This document shows, piece after piece, positions 16,245-24,325 of a DNA stretch of 64,000 bases (positions within the stretch are counted from its first letter, which is position 1; every line of letters starts with the position of its first letter). The stretch is from Crocinitomicaceae bacterium (GTDB taxonomy: Bacteria > Bacteroidota > Bacteroidia > Flavobacteriales_D > Crocinitomicaceae). A model generated the notes under the pieces. The model did no database searches and had not been told where the DNA came from. It saw only the letters and a list, made by a program, of their open reading frames with translations. A program made the position numbers and the translations under genes. The stretch covers positions 620,001 through 684,000 of the forward strand of contig JADJGJ010000001.1 in assembly GCA_016708105.1 (NCBI GenBank), in the 5' to 3' direction.

Positions 16245-17642
16245 ATGACGTTACTCATCAATATTTTTTTTTTACTCGCATCTGTCGGCTTGATTTTAGG
16301 AATAAAATTAATGGGGAATCCAATCCGTGCAAAAATTGGTAATGCTGTTGCTTTGCTTGCCATGTTTATTGCTATTGTAGCGACAGACATTTTGTTGATT
16401 CAGGATTCTTATAAAACAACTAATTTAATTTTACTAATATCTACTATTTCTGCGGGAACACTGATAGGATATTATTTTTCATACCGTGTTGAAATGACTG
16501 CTATGCCACAACTGGTATCGCTTTTCAATGCATTTGGTGGAGCCTGTGCAGTAATTATTGGTTTCAATGAAGCACTAAACTATTATCACGAACCGAATAT
16601 AATTTCTGCACTCGTTCTAATTTCAGGTGTTGTGTTAGGGGGTGTTTCTTTCTCCGGAAGTATCGTTGCTATGTATAAACTTTCCGGAAAAATCAGTCAT
16701 GTAAATGGCGGACTCTATCGTTATGTTTCAAAGATATTATTAGTTGTGATGTTGTTGTTCACATTGAATCAGTTTTCAAATTCGAATGGCTCACTGAGCT
16801 TGCCCTTTTTCGTCATCCTGATTTCAGTACTTGCATTGGCTTATGGTGTTTCATTTACCATGCCTATTGGTGGTGCTGATATGCCAGTAATGATTTCTTT
16901 TTTAAATGCCATAACAGGAGTTGCTACTGCATTCTCTGGTATAATTTTTGACAACCCGGTGATGTTGATTGGTGGCATCATTGTAGGTTCCACAGGCATG
17001 CTCCTCACATTTAAAATGTGTAAAGCAATGAACCGATCGCTGAAGAATGTATTAGCAGGAAAAACAAAATCAGGCAATACAATTGGTGGAAGTAAATCAG
17101 ATCATCAAGCGGATATCAAAACAATCACCTCGGTCGAAGTTGCATCCATGCTTGCATTCTCAAAACGTGTAGCTATTATTCCAGGTTTTGGAATGGCTGT
17201 TTCTCAAGCGCAACAAGCGTGTTATGAAGTACACAAAAAACTGGAGTCAAATGGTGTGCAAGTGAAATACATCATTCATCCGGTTGCAGGCAGAATGCCG
17301 GGACACATGAACGTGTTGCTTGCAGAGGCCAACATTGATTACCGCCACATTTTGGAAATGGATGAAGTAAATCAGAGTATGGATCAATTTGATCTGGCTA
17401 TTATTATTGGTGCAAATGACGTTGTGAATCCCGCAGCAGAAGACGACGAGAATAGTTTAATTTTTGGAATGCCAATCATCAAAGCATACAAGGCAAAACA
17501 AGTGGTGGTGATGAAAAGAGGAATGTCAAGTGGTTACTCCGGCGAAACAAATACATTGTTTGAAAGAGGTAATTGCAAATTATTATTCGGAGATGCCAAA
17601 GATAGTTTAACGCATATTCTGGAAGAACTAAAAAAAATATAA
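16245..17642 (+). CDS. pntB: NAD(P) transhydrogenase beta subunit
   Basis: A 465-residue subunit. The N-terminal ~270 residues are a multi-helix membrane domain (LTFKMCKAMNRSLKNVLAG marks its end). The C-terminal domain III binds NADP: SMLAFSKRVAIIPGFGMAVSQAQ (GxGxxxA-type nucleotide loop), HPVAGRMPGHMNVLLAEA, IIIGANDVVNPAAEDD and MKRGMSSGYSGETNTLF are all conserved blocks. It couples NADP reduction by NADH to inward proton movement. The stop is followed directly by the next start codon, so translation is coupled. Confidence 0.95.
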   Translation: MTLLINIFFLLASVGLILGIKLMGNPIRAKIGNAVALLAMFIAIVATDILLIQDSYKTTNLILLISTISAGTLIGYYFSYRVEMTAMPQLVSLFNAFGGACAVIIGFNEALNYYHEPNIISALVLISGVVLGGVSFSGSIVAMYKLSGKISHVNGGLYRYVSKILLVVMLLFTLNQFSNSNGSLSLPFFVILISVLALAYGVSFTMPIGGADMPVMISFLNAITGVATAFSGIIFDNPVMLIGGIIVGSTGMLLTFKMCKAMNRSLKNVLAGKTKSGNTIGGSKSDHQADIKTITSVEVASMLAFSKRVAIIPGFGMAVSQAQQACYEVHKKLESNGVQVKYIIHPVAGRMPGHMNVLLAEANIDYRHILEMDEVNQSMDQFDLAIIIGANDVVNPAAEDDENSLIFGMPIIKAYKAKQVVVMKRGMSSGYSGETNTLFERGNCKLLFGDAKDSLTHILEELKKI

Positions 17643-18044
17643 ATGAAAATCATGGAAGAGTCAGTGCTTATTGTGTCAAAGGAAGAATTACCGATTATAA
17701 AAAGGTTAATCGAAAAATATCCGGCTACCGATATTATTGAAAAACGTGGAAGACAAAAATTATACCGAGAGCTAAAGCTTGCTGAATTAAAATCAAACGA
17801 TGAAATGCCAGCGGAAGTTGTTCGCCTAAACAGTATTGTTTCTGTTCAAACTTCGTTCGGAAGAAAAGACGGATTAAAAATTGTACTCCCTCAAGAAAGC
17901 AATTTGCAAAAGAAAAAATTATCTGTGATGTCATCTATGGGCACGGCCCTATATGGTTATGCTGAGGGAAGCAAAGTTTTATGGAACTTACCCAACGGTG
18001 AAGAATTTATAGTAATTGAACGAGTTATTAACGATAAAGAGTAA
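17643..18044 (+). CDS. GreA/GreB C-terminal-domain (Rnk-like) protein
   Basis: A 133-residue protein whose C-terminal two-thirds matches the FKBP-like GreA/GreB C-terminal domain: PAEVVRLNSIVSVQT, IVLPQESNLQKKKLSVMSSMGTALYGYAEGSKVLWNLPNGE. The N-terminus is a short helix rather than the full GreA coiled coil, as in Rnk-like proteins, which bind RNA polymerase without cleavage activity. Start ambiguity: the ATG at 17643 or the third codon on (MEESVL). It begins directly after the pntB stop and is the last gene before a strong terminator, so it is a member of the gdh-pnt operon. Confidence 0.85.
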   Translation: MKIMEESVLIVSKEELPIIKRLIEKYPATDIIEKRGRQKLYRELKLAELKSNDEMPAEVVRLNSIVSVQTSFGRKDGLKIVLPQESNLQKKKLSVMSSMGTALYGYAEGSKVLWNLPNGEEFIVIERVINDKE

Positions 18045-18176
18045 AATTGTTTTTACCTTTTTTTTAAACATGATTTGAATTGTTTTCGGTCTTGATATGC
18101 TGACAGGCAACAAAACGTGATACTTTTTTCAGACTGAAAATAGAATTTATTGAATCATCGAAAGCAAGAGGTAACC

Positions 18177-18212
18177 AAATCCGTTTCGGGAAAACCGGAA
18201 CGGATTTTTTTG
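18177..18212 (+). terminator. Strong intrinsic terminator of the gdh-pnt operon
   Basis: A 13-bp stem AAATCCGTTTCGG / CCGGAACGGATTT (one G-T wobble) with a GAAAA loop is followed by a T run. It lies about 130 bp after the last gene of the operon. Confidence 0.88.
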
Positions 18213-18215
18213 TAG

Positions 18216-18353
18216 TCTTTGAATCAAGACAATGTGAATTTACAATCAATTATACCTTTAGCCGAATTGCTATTTGCAGGTAAAACAGGTATTAAAACTA
18301 CCGAGATTTATACTTATTTAATCCGAAATGCATTTTTGCGTGCTGCTGTTTAA
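18216..18353 (+). pseudogene. Probable C-terminal remnant of a tyrosine recombinase
   Basis: A short open stretch without a start codon encodes NLQSIIPLAELLFAG then KTGIKTTEIYTYLIRN and stops at 18353. KTTEIYTYL strongly recalls the C-terminal box of XerC/D-type integrases (typically xKTTxIYTHV, with the catalytic Tyr). The usual LGH(K/S)S segment before it is degenerate. It sits immediately after the terminator and beside two truncated outer-membrane protein genes, so it is likely debris from a past integration. Too short for a firm call. Confidence 0.35.
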
Positions 18354-18367
18354 GGTTGAGTTATAGA

Positions 18368-18973
18368 CTAGTTAAACCTAAATGTATAACTCACCGCTGG
18401 CAAAATCGGAAACAAACTCAACTGAAACAATTTAATATTCGAATCAACCGATTTGTAATATAAAAAGAATGGATTTAACTTATTGTACACATTATAAATT
18501 CCAAACTGCCAACTTCTCAGTCCTCTTGGTTTTTCTTTTTTTAGGGTGATTCCAAAATCTAAACGATGATAAGCAGGTAAACGATACGCGTTCTTTCCAT
18601 TATAAATATGAGCTTGAAAAGTATTATCCGCAATCAAACTTTGAGAATAATTAGCCCAGTTAAATCCAGCCACTACAAGATCATATTTACCTTGCGCTAA
18701 TGTGATTGGATTTCCTGTTCCAAAAACCCACGTTGCCGACAAGGAAATGTTTTCATTGATATCGTAGGTTGCAACGACAGATAAATTATGTCGTCTGTCA
18801 TATTTAAAATAAAAAGGGTCGCCATTATTTATTTCATCAAATTGTCTAGTATTTGTAGAAAGCGTATATGCAATCCAACCTTTTAATTTGCCTTTTGTTT
18901 TTTGTAATAAGACCTCAACACCTTTTATATCTACCAAAGAAATTGCAAAGAAGATGCATAAATCCGAGCGCAC
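18368..18973 (-). pseudogene. TonB-dependent receptor, C-terminal fragment
   Basis: About 200 residues correspond to the last beta-strands of a TonB-dependent receptor: EVLLQKTKGKLKGWIAYTLS, FKYDRRHNLSVVATYDI, LSATWVFGTGNP, AYRLPAYHRLDFGITL and a C-terminal barrel strand ending in YTFRFN. Full receptors exceed 700 residues and need a plug domain and signal peptide, which are absent here. The nominal start MRSDLCIFFAIS is not native-looking. It is therefore a 5'-truncated relic and not expected to be functional. Confidence 0.75.
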
Positions 18974-19011
18974 GTTGATATCAGGAGAAAGCTTTAATCA
19001 ATAACTAAAAC

Positions 19012-19464
19012 TTAAATCCTCCCCGACTGACCAGAAGAAGACTCCTGTATACGGGCATCTTGTTTCAACCTTCCAAATTTATAGAAAATTCCAATTTTGA
19101 AAGAAGTAAAGACGCTCTGAGCCGTGGCCACACTTTCATAATTACTGCCTGTTTGTATAGTTAAAACCCTTGGGGGTATAATATCTGACACTTCTAAAAA
19201 TACCCTTAGATTATTGTTGAACATTTTCTTCGTTACTTTAACGGTCCATCTGGCCCTGGTGTTATGTGTGGTTGCATAATCACCAAGTTTAAAAATTCCC
19301 AATTGATTGGTAATCGTGATATTTCCCTTTAAATGGAAATTAATTATCACTGAAGAATGCCAGAAAATGTGAAATTCATCTGAATTCATGCAACCTTTGA
19401 AATTATTGTCGTATTTATGGTAGAGTTTACCTAAACACAGAATGACTGACACTACCAAATACAC
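19012..19464 (-). pseudogene. Outer-membrane beta-barrel protein, C-terminal fragment
   Basis: The second half (WTVKVTKKMFNNNLRVFLEVSDIIPPRVL, then SFKIGIFYKFGRLK and a Ser/Gly/Arg tail) resembles the terminal strands of the OMP_b-brl_3 outer-membrane family: an RxSVxVxKKF...N...L.V.....D pattern and a final (Y)xFGR strand. Only the 3' part of such a gene (normally ~800 codons) remains, and the 5' end overlaps the divergent sigma factor gene by 23 bp. It is distinct from the adjacent TonB fragment, so two receptor genes decayed here. Confidence 0.55.
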
Positions 19465-20023
19465 TGATACTAACCATTTAGTGGTTACCCGATGTAAAAA
19501 GGGCGAAAAAAAAGCCTATAAGGAGTTGTATGGTTTATACTCGAAAGCAATGTTTAATGTCTCTCTTCGGATTCTAAATAATAACGAAGAAGCAAAAGAT
19601 GTGTTACAAGATTCGTTCACAAAGGCTTTCCAGAAAATTGCAAGTTTTGATGAAAAACATTCATTCGGAGTATGGTTAAAACGAATCACAATTAATAGCT
19701 CACTTGACGTCCTAAAAAAGCGAAAACTAAATTTTATTTCTCTTGAAGATGAACATTACATGGCATCTGAAATAATTGATGATGAAAACGCAGATGAAGA
19801 TGATGAGGCGATCTATGATGTCGAAACAATAAGAGATTGCGTTTTAAAGTTACCCGACGGATATAGAACCGTGCTTTCTCTTTACTTATTTGAAGAATAT
19901 AGTCATAGAGAAATTGCAGAATTTCTTAACATCAGCGAAGGCACTTCCAAATCGCAGTATAACCGAGCAAAGAAAAAACTGATTGACCTGATAAAACTTA
20001 ATACTATTTCTGATGGAAGATAA
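19442..20023 (+). CDS. ECF-type RNA polymerase sigma factor
   Basis: A 193-residue sigma-70-family ECF factor. Region 2: YKELYGLYSKAMFNVSLRILNNNEEAKDVLQDSFTKAFQKI, with WLKRITINSSLDVLKKRK at its end. An acidic linker (DDENADEDDEAIYD) leads to region 4: LPDGYRTVLSLYLFEEYSHREIAEFLNISEGTSKSQYNRAKKKL. It directs transcription of an extracytoplasmic-stress or surface regulon and is usually held by a cognate anti-sigma factor. The next gene overlaps it by 11 bp and is a good anti-sigma candidate. Confidence 0.93.
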   Translation: MTDTTKYTDTNHLVVTRCKKGEKKAYKELYGLYSKAMFNVSLRILNNNEEAKDVLQDSFTKAFQKIASFDEKHSFGVWLKRITINSSLDVLKKRKLNFISLEDEHYMASEIIDDENADEDDEAIYDVETIRDCVLKLPDGYRTVLSLYLFEEYSHREIAEFLNISEGTSKSQYNRAKKKLIDLIKLNTISDGR

Positions 20024-20999
20024 ACTAAAATTATTTGTTCATGCGCACAGGGAAGAGTTTAATAATATTGAACCTCCTACCCATTTGTGGAGCACGATTG
20101 AAGCTGGGATAAAAATAAAAAATGCACACTGGTTAAAAAGTAATTTGGCTTTAAAACTTTTATATTTCAGTTTCAGTGCCTCCTTGATTGCAATCCTGAT
20201 ATATTATGTCTCGACTAAAACAAATCAGGAAAATATAGATTTGAGTGGAGATAAAAACATTGTTACGACAGTGGTTGTAGACACATCCAAATTGCGTAAT
20301 GATGAAGAGAATAATAAAAACAAAAATGAAAAGCAAGATACTCCGTTCATAGCAAGTAATCAAATAATAAAGGAACATGAGTTAATCCGAGTTAAGGTCG
20401 ATTCTTCCAAAACGAAAGTGAACATCAATAATTCTCCTTTTATTCAATCAGAAGATAAGATTGTCAATACGATCGATACTAATGGAAGCACAAACCTCAT
20501 CACAAATAGCGGGATCGATTCAATCCCTTTAAATATGGGAAGTATGCCTGTTACTTCCAAACGGAATAACTTTGATAAAACTATCAGACCCAACTGCAGA
20601 CTTTGGGAAACTCCAGATTATTGTAACGTTCCTGATTCATTAAAACTTCCTGTTTCTATAAATTTTAAAGGCACAATTATCGATTTAAATTGTAACAAAG
20701 TTGGATTGAATACGAATGTAAAAGCGGTTTGGCTGACTCTAAATGTAGATAAAAGAACCATCTTCTCATTGGAAAATGACTTTAAAAACATACGGTTAAT
20801 AAAAAAGAATGGTGAAGAAATGGTTCCGGTTGCGATGTCAGGTTTTATTACGAAATCAGGCTATATGTCAAGTTACAAAGGGAATGAGTTCTTTGTTCAT
20901 TTTGACAACAGGCTCGATTTAATAATTTTCTTTCCGGGTGCTGAAATTGGCGACATAATACACATAGACAATTTTGTTGAAGCAGAAATCCGGAAGTAA
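20013..20999 (+). CDS. Probable membrane-anchored anti-sigma factor
   Basis: 328 residues. The cytoplasmic N-terminus (~45 residues, EDKLKLFVHAHREEFNNIEPPTHLWSTIEAGI) resembles the short sigma-binding segments of Bacteroidota anti-sigma proteins (the ..PP..LW..I.. motif is frequent there). One membrane helix at ~50-67 (LLYFSFSASLIAILIYYV) is followed by a long Asn/Ser/Lys-rich periplasmic linker and a ~110-residue globular C-terminal domain. It overlaps the sigma factor gene by 11 bp. The role is inferred from position and topology, not from a recognised family domain. Confidence 0.7.
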   Translation: MEDKLKLFVHAHREEFNNIEPPTHLWSTIEAGIKIKNAHWLKSNLALKLLYFSFSASLIAILIYYVSTKTNQENIDLSGDKNIVTTVVVDTSKLRNDEENNKNKNEKQDTPFIASNQIIKEHELIRVKVDSSKTKVNINNSPFIQSEDKIVNTIDTNGSTNLITNSGIDSIPLNMGSMPVTSKRNNFDKTIRPNCRLWETPDYCNVPDSLKLPVSINFKGTIIDLNCNKVGLNTNVKAVWLTLNVDKRTIFSLENDFKNIRLIKKNGEEMVPVAMSGFITKSGYMSSYKGNEFFVHFDNRLDLIIFFPGAEIGDIIHIDNFVEAEIRK

Positions 21000-21010
21000 A
21001 CAAAAATAAC

Positions 21011-22438
21011 ATGAAAAATATTCTAATTATCCTGTGCATCATTGCAGATCATTGCTGTTTATCCCAAGATACGGATCAAAATAATTTCGCTAATCGGGTG
21101 GATGAATATATGCAAGCGCAATCCAATATCAATAATTTTAGCGGGGCAATATTAATTGCGAAAAACGATAGTATCCTTTTTAAGGGAGGGTATGGTATTG
21201 CTGACAGAGAATGGAATGTTCCAAATACGGCTGAAACAAAATTTCGTATTGCCTCAAACACAAAACAATTTACCGCTGCTTGTATCCTTCAATTAGAAGA
21301 GCAAGGCAAATTAAGTCTGAACGATACTCTCGGTAAATATTTTTCCGGTTTTGAATATGGCAATACTGTAACGATTCATATGCTTCTTACTCACTCTTCC
21401 GGGATTCAAGATTATTTTCAATTTAAAGAATTTGATCTTAAACCTGCTGTGATTTCCAAAGATTCTATGGTTTCCCTCTTAAAAAACAAGCTCTTTAATT
21501 TTTTACCCGGTACTGATTTAAATTATAGTAATTCGAACTACTTTTTGTTGGGAATGATTATTGAAAAAGTTTCAGGGGAGAGTTTTGAAAACTATTTAAA
21601 TAAACATATTTTAAAAATTGCGGATATGCACAATACAGGTATAGATTGCTATGATACTATTTTATTAAATAGAGCTAAAGGATATAAAATTTCATCCAAT
21701 GAATATTCAAATGCTTTTGACCAGAATTATACATGGGATTTGATGTTTGCTGTTGGCTCAATGTATTCCACTGTAGAAGATATTTATCATTGGGATATAG
21801 CATTAAGGGGAAATGACATTTTGAGTGAAGCATCAAAAAATAAAATGTACTATCCTTATGGGTTTTCCATTGCCAATGAGAAAAAAAAAGCTGACCCATC
21901 CAATACAATGCCTCAAAGTATAGACCCATTATGGTATCATTTGGGTTATGGTGTATGGGTTGACACATTTATGACTCATAAACGAGTATTCTCCAGAGGA
22001 GGAACTTCCGGCTTCCATTCGACAATTTACAGGTTTGTTGATGAGAATATAATTGTAATCGTGTTACAGAATAATGAAGAGAATCCTGATAAGATAGCTG
22101 AACCCTTGTCTGCTCTTGTGTTTGGTAAAGACGTAGTTATTCCATATAAACACATTCCCTATGAAATTGATCCAAATAAACTTAAAAAATATACTGGAAA
22201 ATGGGTTGGAAATATTTATGATGAAAAATGGGAAATTGAACTAATGATTATGAACAACAAGTTTTTTAGAAGAATTGAAGGCTATCCGGATTTGGAATTA
22301 ATACCTGAATCCGATACAAAATTCTTTTATGCCGACGGACAAGATAAAGTATTTGAATTTATCGAAAATGGGGAAAAGGAAATAGAACAGGCTTGGTTCA
22401 CAGTTAATGGTATTAGGTTTGTGTTAAATAAAATCTAA
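21011..22438 (+). CDS. Secreted serine hydrolase, beta-lactamase (class C)/PBP-like
   Basis: 475 residues with an N-terminal signal peptide (MKNILIILCIIADHCCLSQ). The beta-lactamase-fold domain carries the SxxK nucleophile in FRIASNTKQFTAACILQLEE (~residue 80) and the Tyr motif YSNSNYFLLGMIIEKVSG, with FSRGGTSGFHST as the HxG/KTG-equivalent strand. TVTIHMLLTHSSGIQDY is typical of the family. A C-terminal ~95-residue lipocalin-like extension follows (KKYTGKWVGNIYDEKWEIEL). Such enzymes are esterases, D-aminopeptidases or carboxypeptidases; true lactamase activity is not implied. It lies 11 bp after the anti-sigma gene. Confidence 0.88.
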   Translation: MKNILIILCIIADHCCLSQDTDQNNFANRVDEYMQAQSNINNFSGAILIAKNDSILFKGGYGIADREWNVPNTAETKFRIASNTKQFTAACILQLEEQGKLSLNDTLGKYFSGFEYGNTVTIHMLLTHSSGIQDYFQFKEFDLKPAVISKDSMVSLLKNKLFNFLPGTDLNYSNSNYFLLGMIIEKVSGESFENYLNKHILKIADMHNTGIDCYDTILLNRAKGYKISSNEYSNAFDQNYTWDLMFAVGSMYSTVEDIYHWDIALRGNDILSEASKNKMYYPYGFSIANEKKKADPSNTMPQSIDPLWYHLGYGVWVDTFMTHKRVFSRGGTSGFHSTIYRFVDENIIVIVLQNNEENPDKIAEPLSALVFGKDVVIPYKHIPYEIDPNKLKKYTGKWVGNIYDEKWEIELMIMNNKFFRRIEGYPDLELIPESDTKFFYADGQDKVFEFIENGEKEIEQAWFTVNGIRFVLNKI

Positions 22439-22742
22439 CAGAAGAGTGCTCGTATTAAATGAAAAGAGAATTCTTCATGAAAAACTACAACAAATAATCT
22501 ATTATCGCTTATCTCACCTTCAAAATAAGCGAGACCACATCAACTCTTCAATAAATATTGAATATCCTCTACTAGATTTAAGTTCGATATTTGACCTAAA
22601 ACGGGTACAATGCCTCATAATACCGTTTAGAACCTCTAAACGGTATTATTTTTGGTTTTGTTGTTAAAAAATATCCCCACAGATGAAGTAATTTATTTTC
22701 ATTGAATAATCTTCAGATAGAAGGAAATCTTATCTTTAGAAA
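22439..22742. other. Intergenic region with terminator; no gene supported
   Basis: An open frame at 22446-22667 has poor composition, reads through the terminator at 22619-22647 and is not accepted as a gene. The remainder is AT-rich upstream sequence of the YD-repeat-like gene; TATCTTTAG just before its ATG weakly resembles a promoter -7 element. Confidence 0.5.
22619..22647 (+). terminator. Intrinsic terminator
   Basis: A perfect 13-bp stem AATACCGTTTAGA / TCTAAACGGTATT with an ACC loop is followed by ATTTTT. It closes the sigma factor/anti-sigma/hydrolase group. Confidence 0.85.
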
Positions 22743-23570
22743 ATGGTTTTGTCTTCTCTTTTAATTTTCTTAAGTACTGCACAACCAACTCAACATGGTT
22801 TTGCAATGTCTGATTCTTTAATACTGTGCACAACACTGCATTTTTCCTATTCTGAAACTGGAAAATTGATGGAACTTGAACAGAGAAATAATGAAGGTGA
22901 CGCTGTCAGAAACACGATTTATTATTACAATGAAAATGACAATTTTGAAGGTCATGCCGTTTTATACGACGGAGTCATGTATGAATACTCTGAATTAAAA
23001 TACAATGAATTGGGACTTTGTTTGAGTAAAAACATTTACGATAAATACTATGATATAAAGGATACGATAGTTTTCAAGTACAACAATAAAAATCAACTAG
23101 TTGAAGAAAGTCAATATTTAGACATCTTCAATTCATGGTATGGGACTTATTTTAGGTATGATGAGGCTGGAAATAGAACTCACATTATCAAGGGTTCAAA
23201 TGTTGATAGTTCCGAATATGATTCATACATCCGTTTTGATTACGGAACAAAAAATGAATTGGTAAAAGAGACTCAGTATAAGCGCATAAACAATAGCCTT
23301 GTTTTAGATTTGTATCGAGTGCATGACTATGATGAGAATGGGTACAATATTAAAACTACAACTTATTTTGAAGATGGTACGATTGGAATGGAGTTGTTCA
23401 TGAAGTATAATGTACAAGGGAAGGTTATTGAAATTGTACAATTAATGGAGCAAAGCTATGTAAGAGAAAAGCGGCTTAATTTTTATAATGAAAATGGCCA
23501 ACTGATTGAATCGCAAATATTCAATGATGAATGTCAAAGTAAACATGCCTTTTGGGTTTATGATGAGTAA
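22743..23570 (+). CDS. YD/RHS-repeat-like secreted protein (275 aa)
   Basis: A short hydrophobic N-terminus (MVLSSLLIFLSTAQ) acts as a probable signal sequence. The body is built from repeats of ~20-25 residues with alternating aromatic/charged strands: YYNENDNFEGHAVLY, KYNELGLCLSKNIYD, FKYNNKNQLVEESQY, FRYDEAGNRTHI, YDENGYNIKTTTYFED, FYNENGQLIESQIF. This is the YD/RHS-like or toxR-repeat pattern of Bacteroidota surface proteins. There is no T9SS tail or toxin domain. Function unknown; likely cell-surface or periplasmic. Confidence 0.65.
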   Translation: MVLSSLLIFLSTAQPTQHGFAMSDSLILCTTLHFSYSETGKLMELEQRNNEGDAVRNTIYYYNENDNFEGHAVLYDGVMYEYSELKYNELGLCLSKNIYDKYYDIKDTIVFKYNNKNQLVEESQYLDIFNSWYGTYFRYDEAGNRTHIIKGSNVDSSEYDSYIRFDYGTKNELVKETQYKRINNSLVLDLYRVHDYDENGYNIKTTTYFEDGTIGMELFMKYNVQGKVIEIVQLMEQSYVREKRLNFYNENGQLIESQIFNDECQSKHAFWVYDE

Positions 23571-23619
23571 ATTGTTATTCAGCGCTAGTTTGGTTTTTAT
23601 GAGTTGCAAAATGAACTGC

Positions 23620-23808
23620 CTAAATATTTCTATAGTTTAAAATAATTTTCACTTGTTTGATGGTATAGTAATGACCATAGCGTTCTCCTAGTTCTTCACG
23701 GAACGCATCCATCCATGTGTTAAGAGTGCGTCCTGTTGTACCATACATGGCAGCCAGTTGCTTGTGTGTGTATGGCTTAATGTCCAAATCATTATTCTCG
23801 AATTCCAT
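23620..23808 (-). CDS. Small HTH protein (62 aa), copy 1
   Basis: 62 residues beginning MEFENNDLDIKPYTHKQLAAMYGTTGRTLNTWM; the LAxxYGxTxRTLxxWxxxF segment is a typical helix-turn-helix found in small Bacteroidota DNA-binding proteins. It is encoded divergently from the large SBBP gene, with three TGTCGG-N4-CCGACA palindromes in between. It is a candidate regulator of itself and of the adjacent secreted protein; direct binding is inference. A copy with a shorter, altered C-terminus lies at 47049-47225. Confidence 0.65.
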   Translation of the reverse strand: MEFENNDLDIKPYTHKQLAAMYGTTGRTLNTWMDAFREELGERYGHYYTIKQVKIILNYRNI

Positions 23809-24042
23809 ATCATCATCGTTTTGAGTAGTTAGTAATTGTATCTTTCTAAAAATTCTTTTTCATGTTTTGGTATGACGTTTCATAACGAATATAAATTACA
23901 CTTGTTACAAAAAGTAACCCTTAAAAAAACTTAACGGTGCGGAATTATTATTCGCAATCAAGTCACAGATATGTGTGATTACATCATTGATTTTTTCTTT
24001 GATTGATTTGAAAACATCATAGCGTAAAAAACTACTTTGGCA

Positions 24043-24124
24043 CGTCGGAAAACCGACATCTTTTTTTGAAATAATTGTCGGATATCCGACATGAAAACAA
24101 GGGTGAAATGTCGGTTATCCGACA
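24043..24124. promoter_or_regulatory. Three palindromic operator-like sites, copy 1
   Basis: Three palindromes with the same half-site: CGTCGG-AAAA-CCGACA (24043-24058), TGTCGG-ATAT-CCGACA (24076-24091) and TGTCGG-TTAT-CCGACA (24109-24124). Start-to-start spacing is 33 bp twice, i.e. about three helical turns, so all sites face the same side of the DNA. The conserved half-sites and regular phasing suggest cooperative binding of a dimeric regulator. Confidence 0.7.
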
Positions 24125-24325
24125 CGATGAAAATTCTGAAATAAAATATTGTAAATAAATTTCGGATGCACAAAAAAAAATGATGGTGAATTTAAACGGT
24201 TTATGAAAACGAGGATTAAGAATACTTCATGTTGACTGTGATTTCACTCATACTTCTTAAAAGTAAAATGAATTAAGTTCGCTCGAGTTGAATTTTATTC
24301 AGTTTCATTTAACCTAAAATTACTT

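Larger units (their letters stand above)
23601..24203. repeat. ~600-bp duplicated cassette, copy 1 (HTH gene plus operators)
   Basis: This block starts GAGTTGCAAAATGAACTGCC and ends AAACGGTTTA. It is repeated almost identically at 47020-47619, with single-base differences and small A/T indels only. It contains the minus-strand HTH gene 23620-23808 and three palindromes at 24043-24124. Flanking sequences differ completely on both sides. In both places the cassette lies 120-150 bp upstream of a giant T9SS-secreted SBBP-repeat gene on the plus strand. Confidence 0.9.

Noticed and set aside
22446..22667. A 73-codon plus-strand frame after the serine hydrolase
   Set aside because: Its 3' part runs through a perfect intrinsic terminator (22619-22647), composition is poor and it has no plausible ribosome-binding site.
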